A DNA stretch of 44,022 nt from Lacticaseibacillus camelliae DSM 22697 = JCM 13995 (GCF_001311195.1 NZ_BBAJ01000014.1:1-44022), one strand, 5' to 3'; shown: positions 15,137-22,221, counted from the first letter of the stretch. Notes: generated by a model from the letters alone, not told the origin. Numbers and translations are program-made.

Positions 15137-15346
15137 AGTCCTAGGCGATAAGCGGGTAGATCCGTTTTAACCGACGCACGGCATAGCTAACCGGTGGCGC
15201 ATTTTACAGACCGTGGCTCATCATGCGAAGCGTTTGTACTCCGTAGCCACAAAAATAGACAACTTCACCGGCAGATCGTTCTGCTTTGGAAGCTGACTAC
15301 GTGACTTGCCGTTTTCATCTAGCGGGCAGAAATGCCCGTTTTTTTT
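15137..15346 (+). ncRNA. Candidate structured non-coding RNA, about 210 nt
   Basis: There is no ORF, but promoter and terminator bound a dense set of hairpins. Examples are CGGGTAGATCCG; CGC-CGG/CCG-GCG around 15173-15204; GTGGCT (near 15213) with AGCCAC (near 15243); and CTTC-GCAGA/TCTGC-GAAG around 15265-15292. The end is a perfect terminator, CGGGCA (15323-15328) with TGCCCG (15333-15338) and eight T. Large structured RNAs (such as ROOL and GOLLD) are known from lactobacillal prophages, but this is shorter and I see no specific match to them. The function is unknown. Confidence 0.5.
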
Positions 15347-15560
15347 GTGTGCTGATAATCCGTTATGGGCAAGAGCCATCAGGATTTAAGGTCAATCTAA
15401 TTGACCTGGAACAATGGAGTTCTGGAAAAGTCCTAAGTGGCTCAAATCCACTTTGAATACGGCGCTGACAGACGCGTTCTGACACAATTTCAACGACTGT
15501 TCCTTGAGGTACGGTCGTGGCTGCACTAGACAACGAATATCAGAACCAGTTACTGGCACA
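15347..15560. other. Non-coding stretch with hairpins
   Basis: No credible ORF on either strand. Short perfect hairpins are present, such as GGTCAAT/ATTGACC (about 15390-15406) and AAGTGG/CCACTT (about 15435-15453). It may be a second RNA or part of a longer transcript of the candidate ncRNA. Confidence 0.35.
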
Positions 15561-15585
15561 AAAATAGCCGTCCATGATGGACGGC
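15561..15585 (-). terminator. Minus-strand terminator of the 46-aa gene
   Basis: On the minus strand GCCGTCC and GGACGGC (15579-15585 with 15567-15573) form a 7-bp stem followed by TATTTTT. It lies 12 bp after the stop of the minus-strand miniprotein. Confidence 0.8.
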
Positions 15586-15596
15586 CAGAACACCTA

Positions 15597-15737
15597 TCAA
15601 TCGTGAATCGAATCTTGCAATTTATCTCCAGCCTTGTCGATCCCCTTAGCTGCCCAAATTGTACCAGCTACCAAGACACCACCAACAAGAAAAGTGCTTG
15701 CTACCATGAACTTAAAAACCGATTTTAATGCGTCCAT
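15597..15737 (-). CDS. Single-pass membrane miniprotein (46 aa)
   Basis: ATG 15737 has GGGAGG 7-8 nt upstream. The N-terminal part MDALKSVFKFMVASTFLVGG leads into a hydrophobic helix (VLVAGTIWAA), then an amphipathic charged tail (KGIDKAGDKLQDSIHD). It follows the GlsB-like gene by 14 bp on the same strand, so the two form an operon in the accessory region of the island. No family recognised; the tail resembles YtxH-like or other small stress membrane proteins only loosely. Confidence 0.7.
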   Translation of the reverse strand: MDALKSVFKFMVASTFLVGGVLVAGTIWAAKGIDKAGDKLQDSIHD

Positions 15738-15751
15738 AGTCCGACCTCCCG

Positions 15752-15999
15752 TCAGTCTTTAGATCTGCCAACAAAGAAAGATACAACAGCGACAATAATA
15801 ACTGCTCCGACTATCGATGGAATTATGGCCATTCCGGCCAACTGAGGACCCAGTGCCCAAGGAGTGCTTCCCCTAAAGAGGAACCGACAAGGCCAGCAAC
15901 AATATTTGCAATCCAGCCCATAGACTTGCCCTTGCTTGTAATCGCACCTGCAATAGCGCCGATTATTGCGCCAACAATTAAAGCCCAAAGAAAATGCAT
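15752..15999 (-). CDS. GlsB/YeaQ/YmgE-family membrane protein (frameshifted)
   Basis: ATG 15999 has AGGAGG upstream. The start MHFLWALIVGAIIGAIAGAI and the following TSKGKSMGWIANIVAGLVGS are hallmarks of the transglycosylase-associated (GlsB/YeaQ) family of three-helix stress membrane proteins of about 82 residues. The frame breaks near 15860, where one base is lost in the GCACTGGG context. It resumes as GPQLAGMAIIPSIVGAVIIV and ends FFVGRSKD. It is cargo of the island; family members respond to cell-envelope stress. The motif GxxG-rich helices support the family call despite the break. Confidence 0.85.
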
Positions 16000-16070
16000 G
16001 ATAATTCCTCCTTTTTGGTTATATTGTCTCTATAGACGAACACAGTATAACATGCAGTAGCAACAATAGA

Positions 16071-16099
16071 TAATAAAATAGCCGCCCATAATGGACGGC
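16071..16099 (-). terminator. Second minus-strand terminator, sequence-related to that at 15561
   Basis: On the minus strand GGCCGTCC..GGGCGGC followed by TATTTTATTA. It shares the words GGCCGTCCAT and CGGCTATTTT with the terminator at 15561-15585, 510 bp away, so it is a duplicated terminator flanking the two-gene cargo operon. Confidence 0.6.
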
Positions 16100-16127
16100 C
16101 ACCGCCTGCCAAGCAGAAATGAACTCC

Positions 16128-16148
16128 GTGGTTTTCTCGTGGTTTTCT
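16128..16148. repeat. Integrase arm-type repeats, right end
   Basis: Two copies of GTGGTTTTCT (16128-16137, 16139-16148) lie 98 bp inside attR. They match the pair at 2578-2599 in sequence and orientation; the spacing between the copies is 1 bp here and 2 bp there. Confidence 0.65.
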
Positions 16149-16184
16149 TTTATTGATAATCAATGACAGCCAATAACAATCTGG

Positions 16185-16235
16185 TTAAAATAAAAACCAG
16201 TAACGACGCTGTTTTGACAACGTTTGCTACTGGTT
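16185..16235 (-). terminator. Terminator after tRNA-Lys
   Basis: AACCAGTA and TACTGGTT (16228-16235 with 16195-16202) form a stem on the minus strand with an inner AACG/CGTT pair, followed by TTTATTTT. It belongs to the island and replaces the original downstream end of the tRNA transcript. Confidence 0.7.
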
Positions 16236-16245
16236 GATAACGCTA

Positions 16246-16263
16246 TTCTGGGTGGTCAGGGGA
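16246..16263. other. attR core, right attachment site
   Basis: TTCTGGGTGGTCAGGGGA repeats attL (2488-2505). Fifteen of its bases are the 3' end of tRNA-Lys, so integration leaves the tRNA intact. Confidence 0.88.
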
Positions 16264-16321
16264 TCGAACCCTGGACCCACGGATTAAGAGTCCGTTGCTC
16301 TGCCAGCTGAGCTAACCACCC
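16249..16321 (-). tRNA. tRNA-Lys (anticodon CTT)
   Basis: The 73-nt cloverleaf has a 7-bp acceptor (GGGTGGT with ACCACCC), D-stem GCTC/GAGC, anticodon stem ACGGA/TCCGT around loop CTCTTAA (anticodon CTT), T-arm CAGGG-TTCGATC-CCCTG and discriminator A. CCA is not encoded. The 3' third doubles as the island's attachment site. Confidence 0.95.
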
Positions 16322-16355
16322 ATGAATCTGGATGTCATCACTTGACGACTTAAAT

Positions 16356-16384
16356 ATATTATCATGCAAGCCCTACTGGCGCAA
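16356..16384 (-). promoter_or_regulatory. tRNA-Lys promoter
   Basis: On the minus strand TTGCGC (16384-16379), 17-bp spacer and TAATAT (16361-16356), about 35 bp before the tRNA. Confidence 0.75.
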
Positions 16385-16450
16385 CACCTTTTGCCAAAAA
16401 AAAGTCCAAAAAAACTGGTCAAACCCGGACATAATTGTGCGAGACCACGC

Positions 16451-16477
16451 AAAAACGCCAGGCAAATTCGCCTGACG
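16451..16477 (-). terminator. prs terminator
   Basis: On the minus strand CGTCAGGC pairs with GCCTGGCG (16470-16477 with 16456-16463), one G-T pair, followed by TTTTTGCG. It lies 15 bp after the prs stop. Confidence 0.85.
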
Positions 16478-16491
16478 CCGTGATTTACTAA

Positions 16492-17434
16492 TTAATCGTT
16501 TTGGGGTTCAAACAACGGGTGGATCGACTGGTTCGTGGAGATCAGTTTAATGGCCTCCGCCAGCATCGGCCCCACGGATAGGATCTTCATGTTCGGCAAG
16601 TGTTTTTCCGCTGGCATGTTGATCGTGTCGGTCAGCACGATTTGCTTGAGGTCCAGCTTACTCAGCTTGGTGGCAGCGCCGCGCGACAGGACCGCGTGAG
16701 TGGCCGCTGCGTACACGTCAAGCGCACCCGCTTCACGCAGGGCCTTAGCTGCGTCAATTACGCGCTTGCCAGTGTCGATCATGTCATCGATGATGATGGT
16801 GTGCTGACCGCGCACATGGCCGATGACACCCACCTCGCCGGTATCGGTTCGCTTGTCGACGATGGCAATCGGCGTGTTGAGCAGCTCCGCCAGCGCCCGG
16901 GCGTGCTTGGTGCCGCTGTGATCCGGCGCCACAACGACCACATTTTCGGCGCCGAGGTTCAGGCTCTTGAAGTACTTGGCAAAAAGGGTCATCGCGCGCA
17001 GGTGATCGACTGGCAGGTCGAAGAACCCTTGCAGCTGATCGGCGTGCAGATCCACAGCGACAAAGCGGTCGATGCCATCCATGGTCAGCAGGTTCGCGAC
17101 CAGCTTGGCCGTGATTGGCTCACGCGAACGGGCCTTACGATCCGCACGAGCGTAACCGTAGTAAGGCACGACGACGTTAATGGCGTGCGCGGAAGCCCGG
17201 CGCAGCGCATCGATCATGATCAAAAGCTCCATCAGGTTCTCGTTGACCGGGTCCGAAATCGGCTGGATCACGTAAACATCCGCCCCGCGGACAGAATCAT
17301 CCAGGTCGATCGCGATTTCGCCATCGGCAAAATGCTTGACTGACGCAGGCGCCAGCGGCACCCCGAGTTCTTGTGAGATTTTTTTGCGCCAGCGGCACAT
17401 TGCCGTTGAGCGTGAACAGTTTGATTCCTGCCAT
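16492..17434 (-). CDS. prs: Ribose-phosphate pyrophosphokinase (frameshifted near the start)
   Basis: Makes PRPP from ribose-5-phosphate and ATP for purine, pyrimidine, His and Trp synthesis. ATG 17434 has AGGAGCG upstream and begins MAGIKLFTLNGNVPLAQK. A seven-A run near 17382 breaks the frame; with six A it continues ISQELGVPLAPASVKHFADG. Motifs: the RADRKARSREPITAK loop, the VDLHADQLQGFFD pyrophosphate region, VVVAPDHSGTKHAR and the ribose-phosphate loop IIIDDMIDTGKR. The usual PDxGGxxRA box is altered (SGTKHAR), as in the second prs paralogue of some lactobacilli. About 313 residues. Confidence 0.92.
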
Positions 17435-17611
17435 GATTCGCTCCTTTATTTGCGTGCTTGTCGTTTCCGATTATACGCGAAAATGGCGGTTCTGGCTATT
17501 CCTAGGCCACCCGCTTTCAGAAAACCAGGTCAAAAAGCTGGTAAACCCTTTAGAAACAGCGTTTGGTGAAACTTCTCTCTGCCCCTTTGCACTCCTGCAT
17601 CACCAGCCCGA

Positions 17612-17642
17612 TTGAACCTTCTCCAGCTGACTATACTATAAT
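17612..17642 (+). promoter_or_regulatory. Promoter of the phosphatase gene
   Basis: TTGAAC (17612-17617) and a perfect TATAAT (17637-17642) with a long 19-bp spacer, 29 bp before the start codon. Confidence 0.5.
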
Positions 17643-17671
17643 GGATTCAGCATTAAGTTGGAGGCGGATTC

Positions 17672-18453
17672 ATGTCGACCGTTTGATTTCATTGAAAAAT
17701 AGCGTTAATTTGCGCGAACTCGGCGATTACCCGGCAGCGGATGGCAAGGTCATCGCGTCGCACAAGCTCCTGCGTTCCGGTAGCCTGTCCGAATTGACGC
17801 CGGAAGACGCCGTCTGGCTCCGTAAATACGGACTCAATGTCGTCGTCGATCTCCGCTCAGACAGTGAGGTCGCGATGAGTCCAGACGTGCTCGCGCCAGG
17901 CGTCACCTACAAGCATCTTTCTGTGTACCCGCTCGACAACAACGGTCTGGTCCAGAAAATTGGTCGCCACCTGCGTGCGCATTTTGATCACCGGATGGAT
18001 CCGATGGCCGAGGTCTACCTGAAAATGCTCACCGACCCGCATGCGAATAATGTTTACCGCGAGCTGTTCAGCTTGCTGCTGGGCAATCCTGAGCCCGGCC
18101 GCTCGGTCCTCTTCCACTGCGCGGCGGGCAAGGACCGCACCGGCATCGGCGCAATGATGATCGAAGGCGCGCTGGGCGTCCCTGAGGCCACGATTCGTGA
18201 AGACTACCTGCTGACCAACGCCGTTTTCTTCGCCCCAACGGAAGAGGTTCAGGCCGCGCTGAAAACCGGCGCCAGCGAGCTGGTCGACCGCATGAACAAG
18301 AACGCTGCTGAGGCCTCCTGCTACGTCGCCGTAAAAGACCTGATCGATAGCGACTTTGGCGACTGGCCGCATTACGTCATGCAACAGCTGGGCTTTTCGG
18401 CGACCGATCTCAGGGATTTGCGCCAGCTGTACTTGACCGATCCGCATCAGTAG
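17672..18453 (+). CDS. Tyrosine-protein phosphatase (Y_phosphatase3 family)
   Basis: Dephosphorylates phosphotyrosine, or possibly phosphoinositides. The signature loop is HCAAGKDRTGIGA (Cys nucleophile and Arg). The N-terminal part is NSVNLRELGDYPA with GKVIASHKLLRSGSLSELT, typical of the LipA/IphP-like group, then VVDLRSDSEV with the acid-loop Asp. GGAGG at 17660-17664 points to ATG 17672, but that codon is one base out of frame (MST, then stop). The base is probably missing near 17680 in an ACC run, giving MSTRLISLKNSVNL. Cytoplasmic; no signal peptide. About 260 residues. Monocistronic between a promoter and a terminator. Confidence 0.88.
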
Positions 18454-18483
18454 GCAAAGTGCGCCCATCTACGTATAATGAAA

Positions 18484-18520
18484 GCGGTCCTAAGGCGAGT
18501 GACACCAGGGCCGCTTTTTT
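18484..18520 (+). terminator. Terminator of the phosphatase gene
   Basis: GCGGTCCT (18484-18491) pairs with AGGGCCGC (18507-18514), one G-T pair, followed by six T. Confidence 0.85.
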
Positions 18521-18532
18521 CATGTGAAAATC

Positions 18533-18584
18533 TGTATAGACCGGTTGACATTTTCTCCTGAACGTTCGATAATGGACTAGACCA
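18533..18584 (+). promoter_or_regulatory. nagB promoter with two NagR-like operators
   Basis: TTGACA (18545-18550), 17-bp spacer, GATAAT (18568-18573). TGTATAGACCGG (18533-18544) abuts the -35 and TGGACTAGACCA (18573-18584) overlaps the -10 end. Both contain the TAGACC half of the dre site bound by GntR-family NagR/YvoA repressors, which are released by glucosamine- or GlcNAc-6-phosphate. Confidence 0.75.
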
Positions 18585-18602
18585 AAACAAGGAGGAACAG
18601 AC

Positions 18603-19308
18603 ATGAAAGTCATTACTGTTAAAGATAAAAACGAGGGCGGCAAGAAAGCCTTCGAGCTGATCAAGCAAGGTATCGACAACGGTGCCAAGGTACTAGGGCT
18701 GGCCACCGGCTCCACGCCGATTCCGTTGTACCAAGAAATGGTTGCCAGCGACCTCGACTTCTCCAACATGACCTCTGTCAACCTCGACGAATATGTGGGT
18801 CTGCCAGAGGGCAATCCGCAAAGCTATCACCAGTTCATGAAGGACAACCTGTTCAACAAGAAGCCGTTCAAGCACTCGTATGTGCCGGACGGTAACGCCG
18901 CTGACATCGAGCAGGCAGCCAAGGACTATGACCAGATCATCGCCGACAACCCTATCGACATCCAGATCCTCGGCATTGGCCGCAACGGTCACATCGGCTT
19001 CAACGAACCAGGCTCCAGCTTCGACTCGACGACACACAAGGTTCACCTGACTGAATCGACGATCGAAGCCAACAAGCGCTTCTTCGACGATGAAAAGGAC
19101 GTGCCGCGGTACGCCATCTCCATGGGCATCGGCTCGATCATGAAGGGCAAGCAGATCATCCTGATGCTTACGGCGAAAATAAGGCCGACGCCATCAAGCC
19201 ACGATCGAGGGCCCTGTGACCGACCACGTGCCGGCTTCGGTCCTGCAAAACCACAAAGACGCCATCATCATTATTGATGAAGCCGCCGCTTCCAAACTCA
19301 GCAAGTAA
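18603..19308 (+). CDS. nagB: Glucosamine-6-phosphate deaminase (frameshifted near C-terminus)
   Basis: Converts glucosamine-6-phosphate to fructose-6-phosphate and ammonia in amino-sugar use. ATG 18603 has AAGGAGG upstream. Motifs: [15 protein letters not shown] (phosphate site), [10 protein letters not shown] with the catalytic Asp, [18 protein letters not shown] with Asp/His residues of the active site, and [16 protein letters not shown]. Two lost G bases, near 19167 (ATGGCT to ATGCT) and near 19198 (AAGGCC to AAGCC), break the frame. Corrected, it ends [19 protein letters not shown] and ASKLSK at 19308. About 235 residues, the short form normal in lactobacilli. Confidence 0.95.
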
Positions 19309-19318
19309 TTTGCCACTA

Positions 19319-19350
19319 ACGGCCGCGAGCTGGTGCTCGCGGCCGTTTTT
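19319..19350 (+). terminator. nagB terminator
   Basis: A perfect 12-bp stem ACGGCCGCGAGC (19319-19330) / GCTCGCGGCCGT (19335-19346), then TTTT. Confidence 0.93.
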
Positions 19351-19361
19351 ACGTGCGGGTA

Positions 19362-19370
19362 TGGTAGAAT
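19362..19370 (+). promoter_or_regulatory. Extended -10 promoter of the HAD gene
   Basis: TGGTAGAAT (TGn plus TAGAAT), 29 bp before the start codon, right after the nagB terminator. Confidence 0.55.
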
Positions 19371-19398
19371 AGCCCTATTAATCTTATTGGAGGATCAC

Positions 19399-20185
19399 AT
19401 GACCAAAGCAGTTTGTTTTTTTTGACCTCGACGGCACCCTGCTGAACCAAGACAAGCAGGTACCTAAGGAAAACCTGGACGCAATCAAACGGATGCAAGA
19501 CGAAGATGTCCTGCCGGTGATTTGCACTGGTCGCAACCGTTGGGAGCTGGACGACCTGGTGGCGCAAACCGGCATTGACACGCTGATCTGCGGCAATGGG
19601 GCAGACGTGTTTTACAAGGGGCGGCACCTGTACCAAAGCCCAGTGGGGGCACCTCAACTGGCACGGTTTGTGACCCAGGCAGACAAGGACAACGTCGCCA
19701 TCAGCTTTTACAACGATCAACACGTTGCGGCCACTCACCACGACGCCAACATCGAAGGCAACTACAAGCTCGTACACCAAGCCAACCCGACGGTTGATCA
19801 CGATTTCTACCTGCACGAACCGACTGTGATGATGCTGCTGTTCACGCCGAACACCGACAAGGGCCGCGAAGTTGGGGCTCAGTATGTCGCCGCCTTTCCG
19901 GAACTCGCCTTCTTCCGCAACGGGCCATTCGCGCTGGACGTGGTCAACGCCGGCATCAACAAGGCCACCGGCATCGACATCCTGACGGACCGACCGGAAT
20001 TTGCGCGGATCCCCACTTACGCCTTTGGTGATGGAAACAACGATATCCCCATGCTGAAGCGCGCCACAGTGGGCGTCGCGATGGGCAACGCACTGCCGCA
20101 AGTGGCCGCCATTGCTGACTACCAAACCACTGATTACCAGCAAGGTGGCATTGTGGATGCCTTGACGCACTTCAACCTGATCTAA
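19399..20185 (+). CDS. Cof-type HAD-superfamily phosphatase (frameshifted near start)
   Basis: ATG 19399 has TTGGAGG upstream. An eight-T run at about 19416-19423 breaks the frame; with seven T it reads MTKAVCFFDLDGTLLNQDKQ, the HAD motif I with nucleophile Asp. Motif II is ICTGRNRWELDDL. The cap follows (CGNGADVFYKGR). Motif IV is YAFGDGNNDIPMLKRA, and the end is VAMGNALPQVAAIADY, the classic Cof-subfamily C-terminus. About 261 residues. Probable substrates are sugar phosphates or cofactors such as FMN and pyridoxal phosphate; not decidable here. Confidence 0.9.
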
Positions 20186-20214
20186 CATCACCCGGGAAAT
20201 ACTTTCTGACCGGA

Positions 20215-20245
20215 AAGCTCGTGCCACTTGACGCGGGCTTTTCGG
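20215..20245 (+). terminator. Terminator of the HAD gene
   Basis: AAGCTCGTG (20215-20223) pairs with CGCGGGCTT (20232-20240), two G-T pairs; the tail TTCGGCCATTTTT is moderate. Confidence 0.65.
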
Positions 20246-20785
20246 CCATTTTTGCCATTAAATAACATTGCAGGCACAGGCGTAGGGGCTGAATGCCTGC
20301 TGCCTTCAATTGGCGTGACGTCATTCCGCTTCCGGATGTCGCGACCGCCTCTTTGGGACATTTGAATCCAATCGTCGCGTTCTTCCTGACATAAATGAAT
20401 TAATTTTCAGTGGTCAACGAATCTCTGTTGACTTGGCAAACATTCGTTCGTATAATCAGTGTCAGTGCAGTCGGACGCACCGACTTTGTGAAATTTAGTT
20501 GTCTGGGTGGCCAAGGAAAAATATTTTTTTGTGGCCGCTTGGTGCGTACCATAGTATGCTTTCATCCTTGTTTCAATGCGCCTTTCCTGATTTTGGGGCT
20601 TGACAGGCTACTTCTTACGGCCGCGCCAATTTGGACGCTTGTGAAAGTTGATTCACGAGATTTCACAAACTTTTTTTACCGCGCCGGTTGCACCGACTCT
20701 GCTATAATTGATGTCACAGCGATTACCTGTTAGCACATTCCGGAAGGCAGGCCATCAGCTCGATTGGAATTTGGAGGAAATGGCG
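20246..20785 (+). promoter_or_regulatory. 540-bp regulatory gap with two promoters and inverted repeats
   Basis: I see no credible gene here. Promoter 1: TTGACT (20428-20433), 17 bp, TATAAT (20451-20456). Its -35 is overlapped by GTCAAC/GTTGAC (20413-20418 and 20427-20432), a likely operator. Promoter 2: extended TGCTATAAT ending near 20707. Between them lie the inverted repeat TTGTGAAA (20639-20646) / TTTCACAA (20661-20668) and a CCAAG/CTTGG hairpin around 20512-20548. A further pair GCAGGCA/TGCCTGC lies near 20271-20304. A regulated small RNA or long leader is possible. Confidence 0.55.
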
Positions 20786-21044
20786 ATGTTGGATCAATCA
20801 GTTGTTAAGCCGATCGTCGCGCTCGACGATCACAGGTATATTGCAATCATCCCGGACGCGGAATATAATCTCGAAGTCTGGGAAAAAAAAGAACGGCCGG
20901 CCGCACCGGATGGGCCGGATGGACTACAAGTTTCACCGTGACACATTTGCCGGTTTTATCTACCGGCTGATGCCTTCGGTCAACCTGGTCCAGATCCACG
21001 ACCTGCAAAAGCAGATCAATCCCTTTTTTGACCTAGAAGTATAA
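20786..21044 (+). CDS. Unknown protein of about 85 aa (frameshifted)
   Basis: ATG 20786 has GGAGG 9 nt upstream. It begins MLDQSVVKPIVALDDHRYIA. A run of eight A at 20883-20890 breaks the frame; with seven A it continues EKKNGRPHRMGRMDYKFHRD and ends QIHDLQKQINPFFDLEV. It is soluble, with no signal or membrane segment, and I recognise no family. It shares a strand and a short gap (18 bp) with the next small membrane-protein gene, so the two are probably one operon under the long regulatory leader. Confidence 0.6.
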
Positions 21045-21062
21045 CTGACGCGGAGGCGGCTC

Positions 21063-21239
21063 ATGGACGCACTGGTAATGAAATTATTGATCATGGGGAT
21101 CGTAGCACTGATCGTCACGCTGGGCCTGATCTTTGCGGAGTGGCGCACCAACCAGCTCTCCTTGCGCGCTACAGGCTTAAAGGGCGTGGTCGCGGTCATT
21201 GTTGCCGGCGTCATCATCAGCCTGCTCACGGTGCGCTGA
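21063..21239 (+). CDS. Two-helix membrane protein (58 aa), unknown
   Basis: ATG 21063 has GCGGAGG 6 nt upstream, a strong site. Helix 1 is LLIMGIVALIVTLGLIFAEW, a polar loop RTNQLSLRATGLKG follows, and helix 2 is VVAVIVAGVIISLLTV, ending in Arg. It is too short for most gene finders, but the ribosome site and perfect two-helix pattern make it likely real. Function unknown. Confidence 0.7.
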   Translation: MDALVMKLLIMGIVALIVTLGLIFAEWRTNQLSLRATGLKGVVAVIVAGVIISLLTVR

Positions 21240-21422
21240 GACCTTTTTACAAGGCCGCCTGGGGACTCCTAAAAATTTGGCAATCAACCCAGTACTTGGG
21301 AAATCATTTTCCTGTGGTGCTGGTTTTTTTGCGCCCCCAGTGGCATCCCCGGCACCGCGCCATTTGTTCGGCGTATCTTGTGGGGGCGGGTCGAATACCA
21401 CCCACATCTGGCCCATTTTGCG

Positions 21423-21451
21423 CTGTTAAGCCCGCTGATTTCGCGTATAAT
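21423..21451 (+). promoter_or_regulatory. Promoter of the deoxynucleoside kinase gene
   Basis: CTGTTA (21423-21428), 17-bp spacer, perfect TATAAT (21446-21451), 49 bp before the start. The gap 21240-21422 holds nothing I can name. Confidence 0.5.
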
Positions 21452-21500
21452 GGACAACGTTATTGTCTAGAAACTACTGGTCACAGAAAGAAGCAGACTC

Positions 21501-22205
21501 ATGATCTATATCCTCGGAAGTATCGGTGCGGGCAAAACCTCCCTCACAAAAATCCTGTCACAGGATCTCCATTCCTCAGCGTTTTATGAGGACGTCGAAG
21601 GCAACGGCATGATCGCCAACATGTTGCAGAAGTTCTACTCCGCTGGCGAAGATAGCCGGAAAACCACTGGGACTATTTTGCAGATCGCCTTTCTGACGTT
21701 CCGCTACCAGCAGCTCAAGAAGGCTATCCTGCAGGAGAATGCGGTGATGGATTCCTCACTGGAATCGGACTTCGTCATGGCCAGCCAGCTGCACAAGCAC
21801 GGTGAAATCGATGATGTCGACTTCAACGTCTATGTCACCTTATCCCAGGAAATGCAGGCCAACGTCAACGGCAGTCCCTGGAATGGCATGCCTGATTTGG
21901 CTGTTTACCTGAAAATCGACCCGGAACACGAAATCGATGAGATCCAGGGCCGCGGTCGCGAAATGGAAGATATTCGCCAAAAGCCGGAACTGATCGACTA
22001 CTACCACCGCGTCAACCAGGCGTACCGCGACTGGTCCAAGGGCTACACGCGTTCCACGCTGCTGACGATCGACCGCGACAAATACGACTTTGTCAACGAC
22101 CACGATGACCGCAACGCCGTTCTGGACCAGATTGAAAGCAAGCTGGTCGAGCTGGGCAAGCTGCCACCGGCCGAATACAAGCAGATTCAGCAAAAACGCG
22201 CTTAA
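21501..22205 (+). CDS. Deoxynucleoside kinase (dAK/dGK type)
   Basis: Phosphorylates deoxyadenosine or deoxyguanosine in the salvage pathway important to lactobacilli. ATG 21501 has AGAAAGAAG upstream. P-loop GSIGAGKTSL is at residues 6-15. Further family features are FYEDVEGNGMIANMLQKFY, the substrate-site region VMDSSLESDFVMASQLHKHG and the lid region EIQGRGREMEDIRQ. It is 234 residues long and intact. Lactobacilli often carry two such genes side by side; only one is present here. Confidence 0.9.
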   Translation: MIYILGSIGAGKTSLTKILSQDLHSSAFYEDVEGNGMIANMLQKFYSAGEDSRKTTGTILQIAFLTFRYQQLKKAILQENAVMDSSLESDFVMASQLHKHGEIDDVDFNVYVTLSQEMQANVNGSPWNGMPDLAVYLKIDPEHEIDEIQGRGREMEDIRQKPELIDYYHRVNQAYRDWSKGYTRSTLLTIDRDKYDFVNDHDDRNAVLDQIESKLVELGKLPPAEYKQIQQKRA

Positions 22206-22221
22206 CCTATCTCTGTACATG

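Larger units (their letters stand above)
2488..16263. mobile_element. Capsid-forming phage-inducible chromosomal island (cf-PICI) at tRNA-Lys
   Basis: A 13.8-kb element lies between 18-bp direct repeats, the right one being the 3' end of tRNA-Lys. Gene order: integrase and repressor leftward; excisionase-like protein, small ORFs, Prim-Pol, VirE helicase, iteron origin, head-tail joining protein, HNH nuclease, terS, terL, portal, protease, capsid and connector rightward. No tail, tape-measure, baseplate, holin or endolysin gene fits in the space. From the family: cf-PICIs carry this set and hijack only tails from a helper phage. The alternative is a prophage that lost its tail and lysis genes. 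The compact replicon with Prim-Pol, VirE and iterons, and an ordered end at attR, speak for a satellite. Confidence 0.8.

Noticed and set aside
15978-16163. A 61-codon minus-strand ORF upstream of the GlsB-like gene
   Set aside because: It overlaps a terminator, the promoter area and the arm repeats; no ribosome site.
2488-16263. Complete functional prophage
   Set aside because: No tail, tape-measure, baseplate, holin or endolysin gene is present or could fit between the connector and attR.
19349-20227. A 292-codon open frame on the minus strand
   Set aside because: Antisense to the HAD phosphatase, whose motifs on the plus strand are unmistakable.
20410-20733. A 107-codon ORF in the regulatory gap
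   Set aside because: It covers both promoters and both inverted repeats, has a Cys- and Phe-rich chance-like sequence and no ribosome site.
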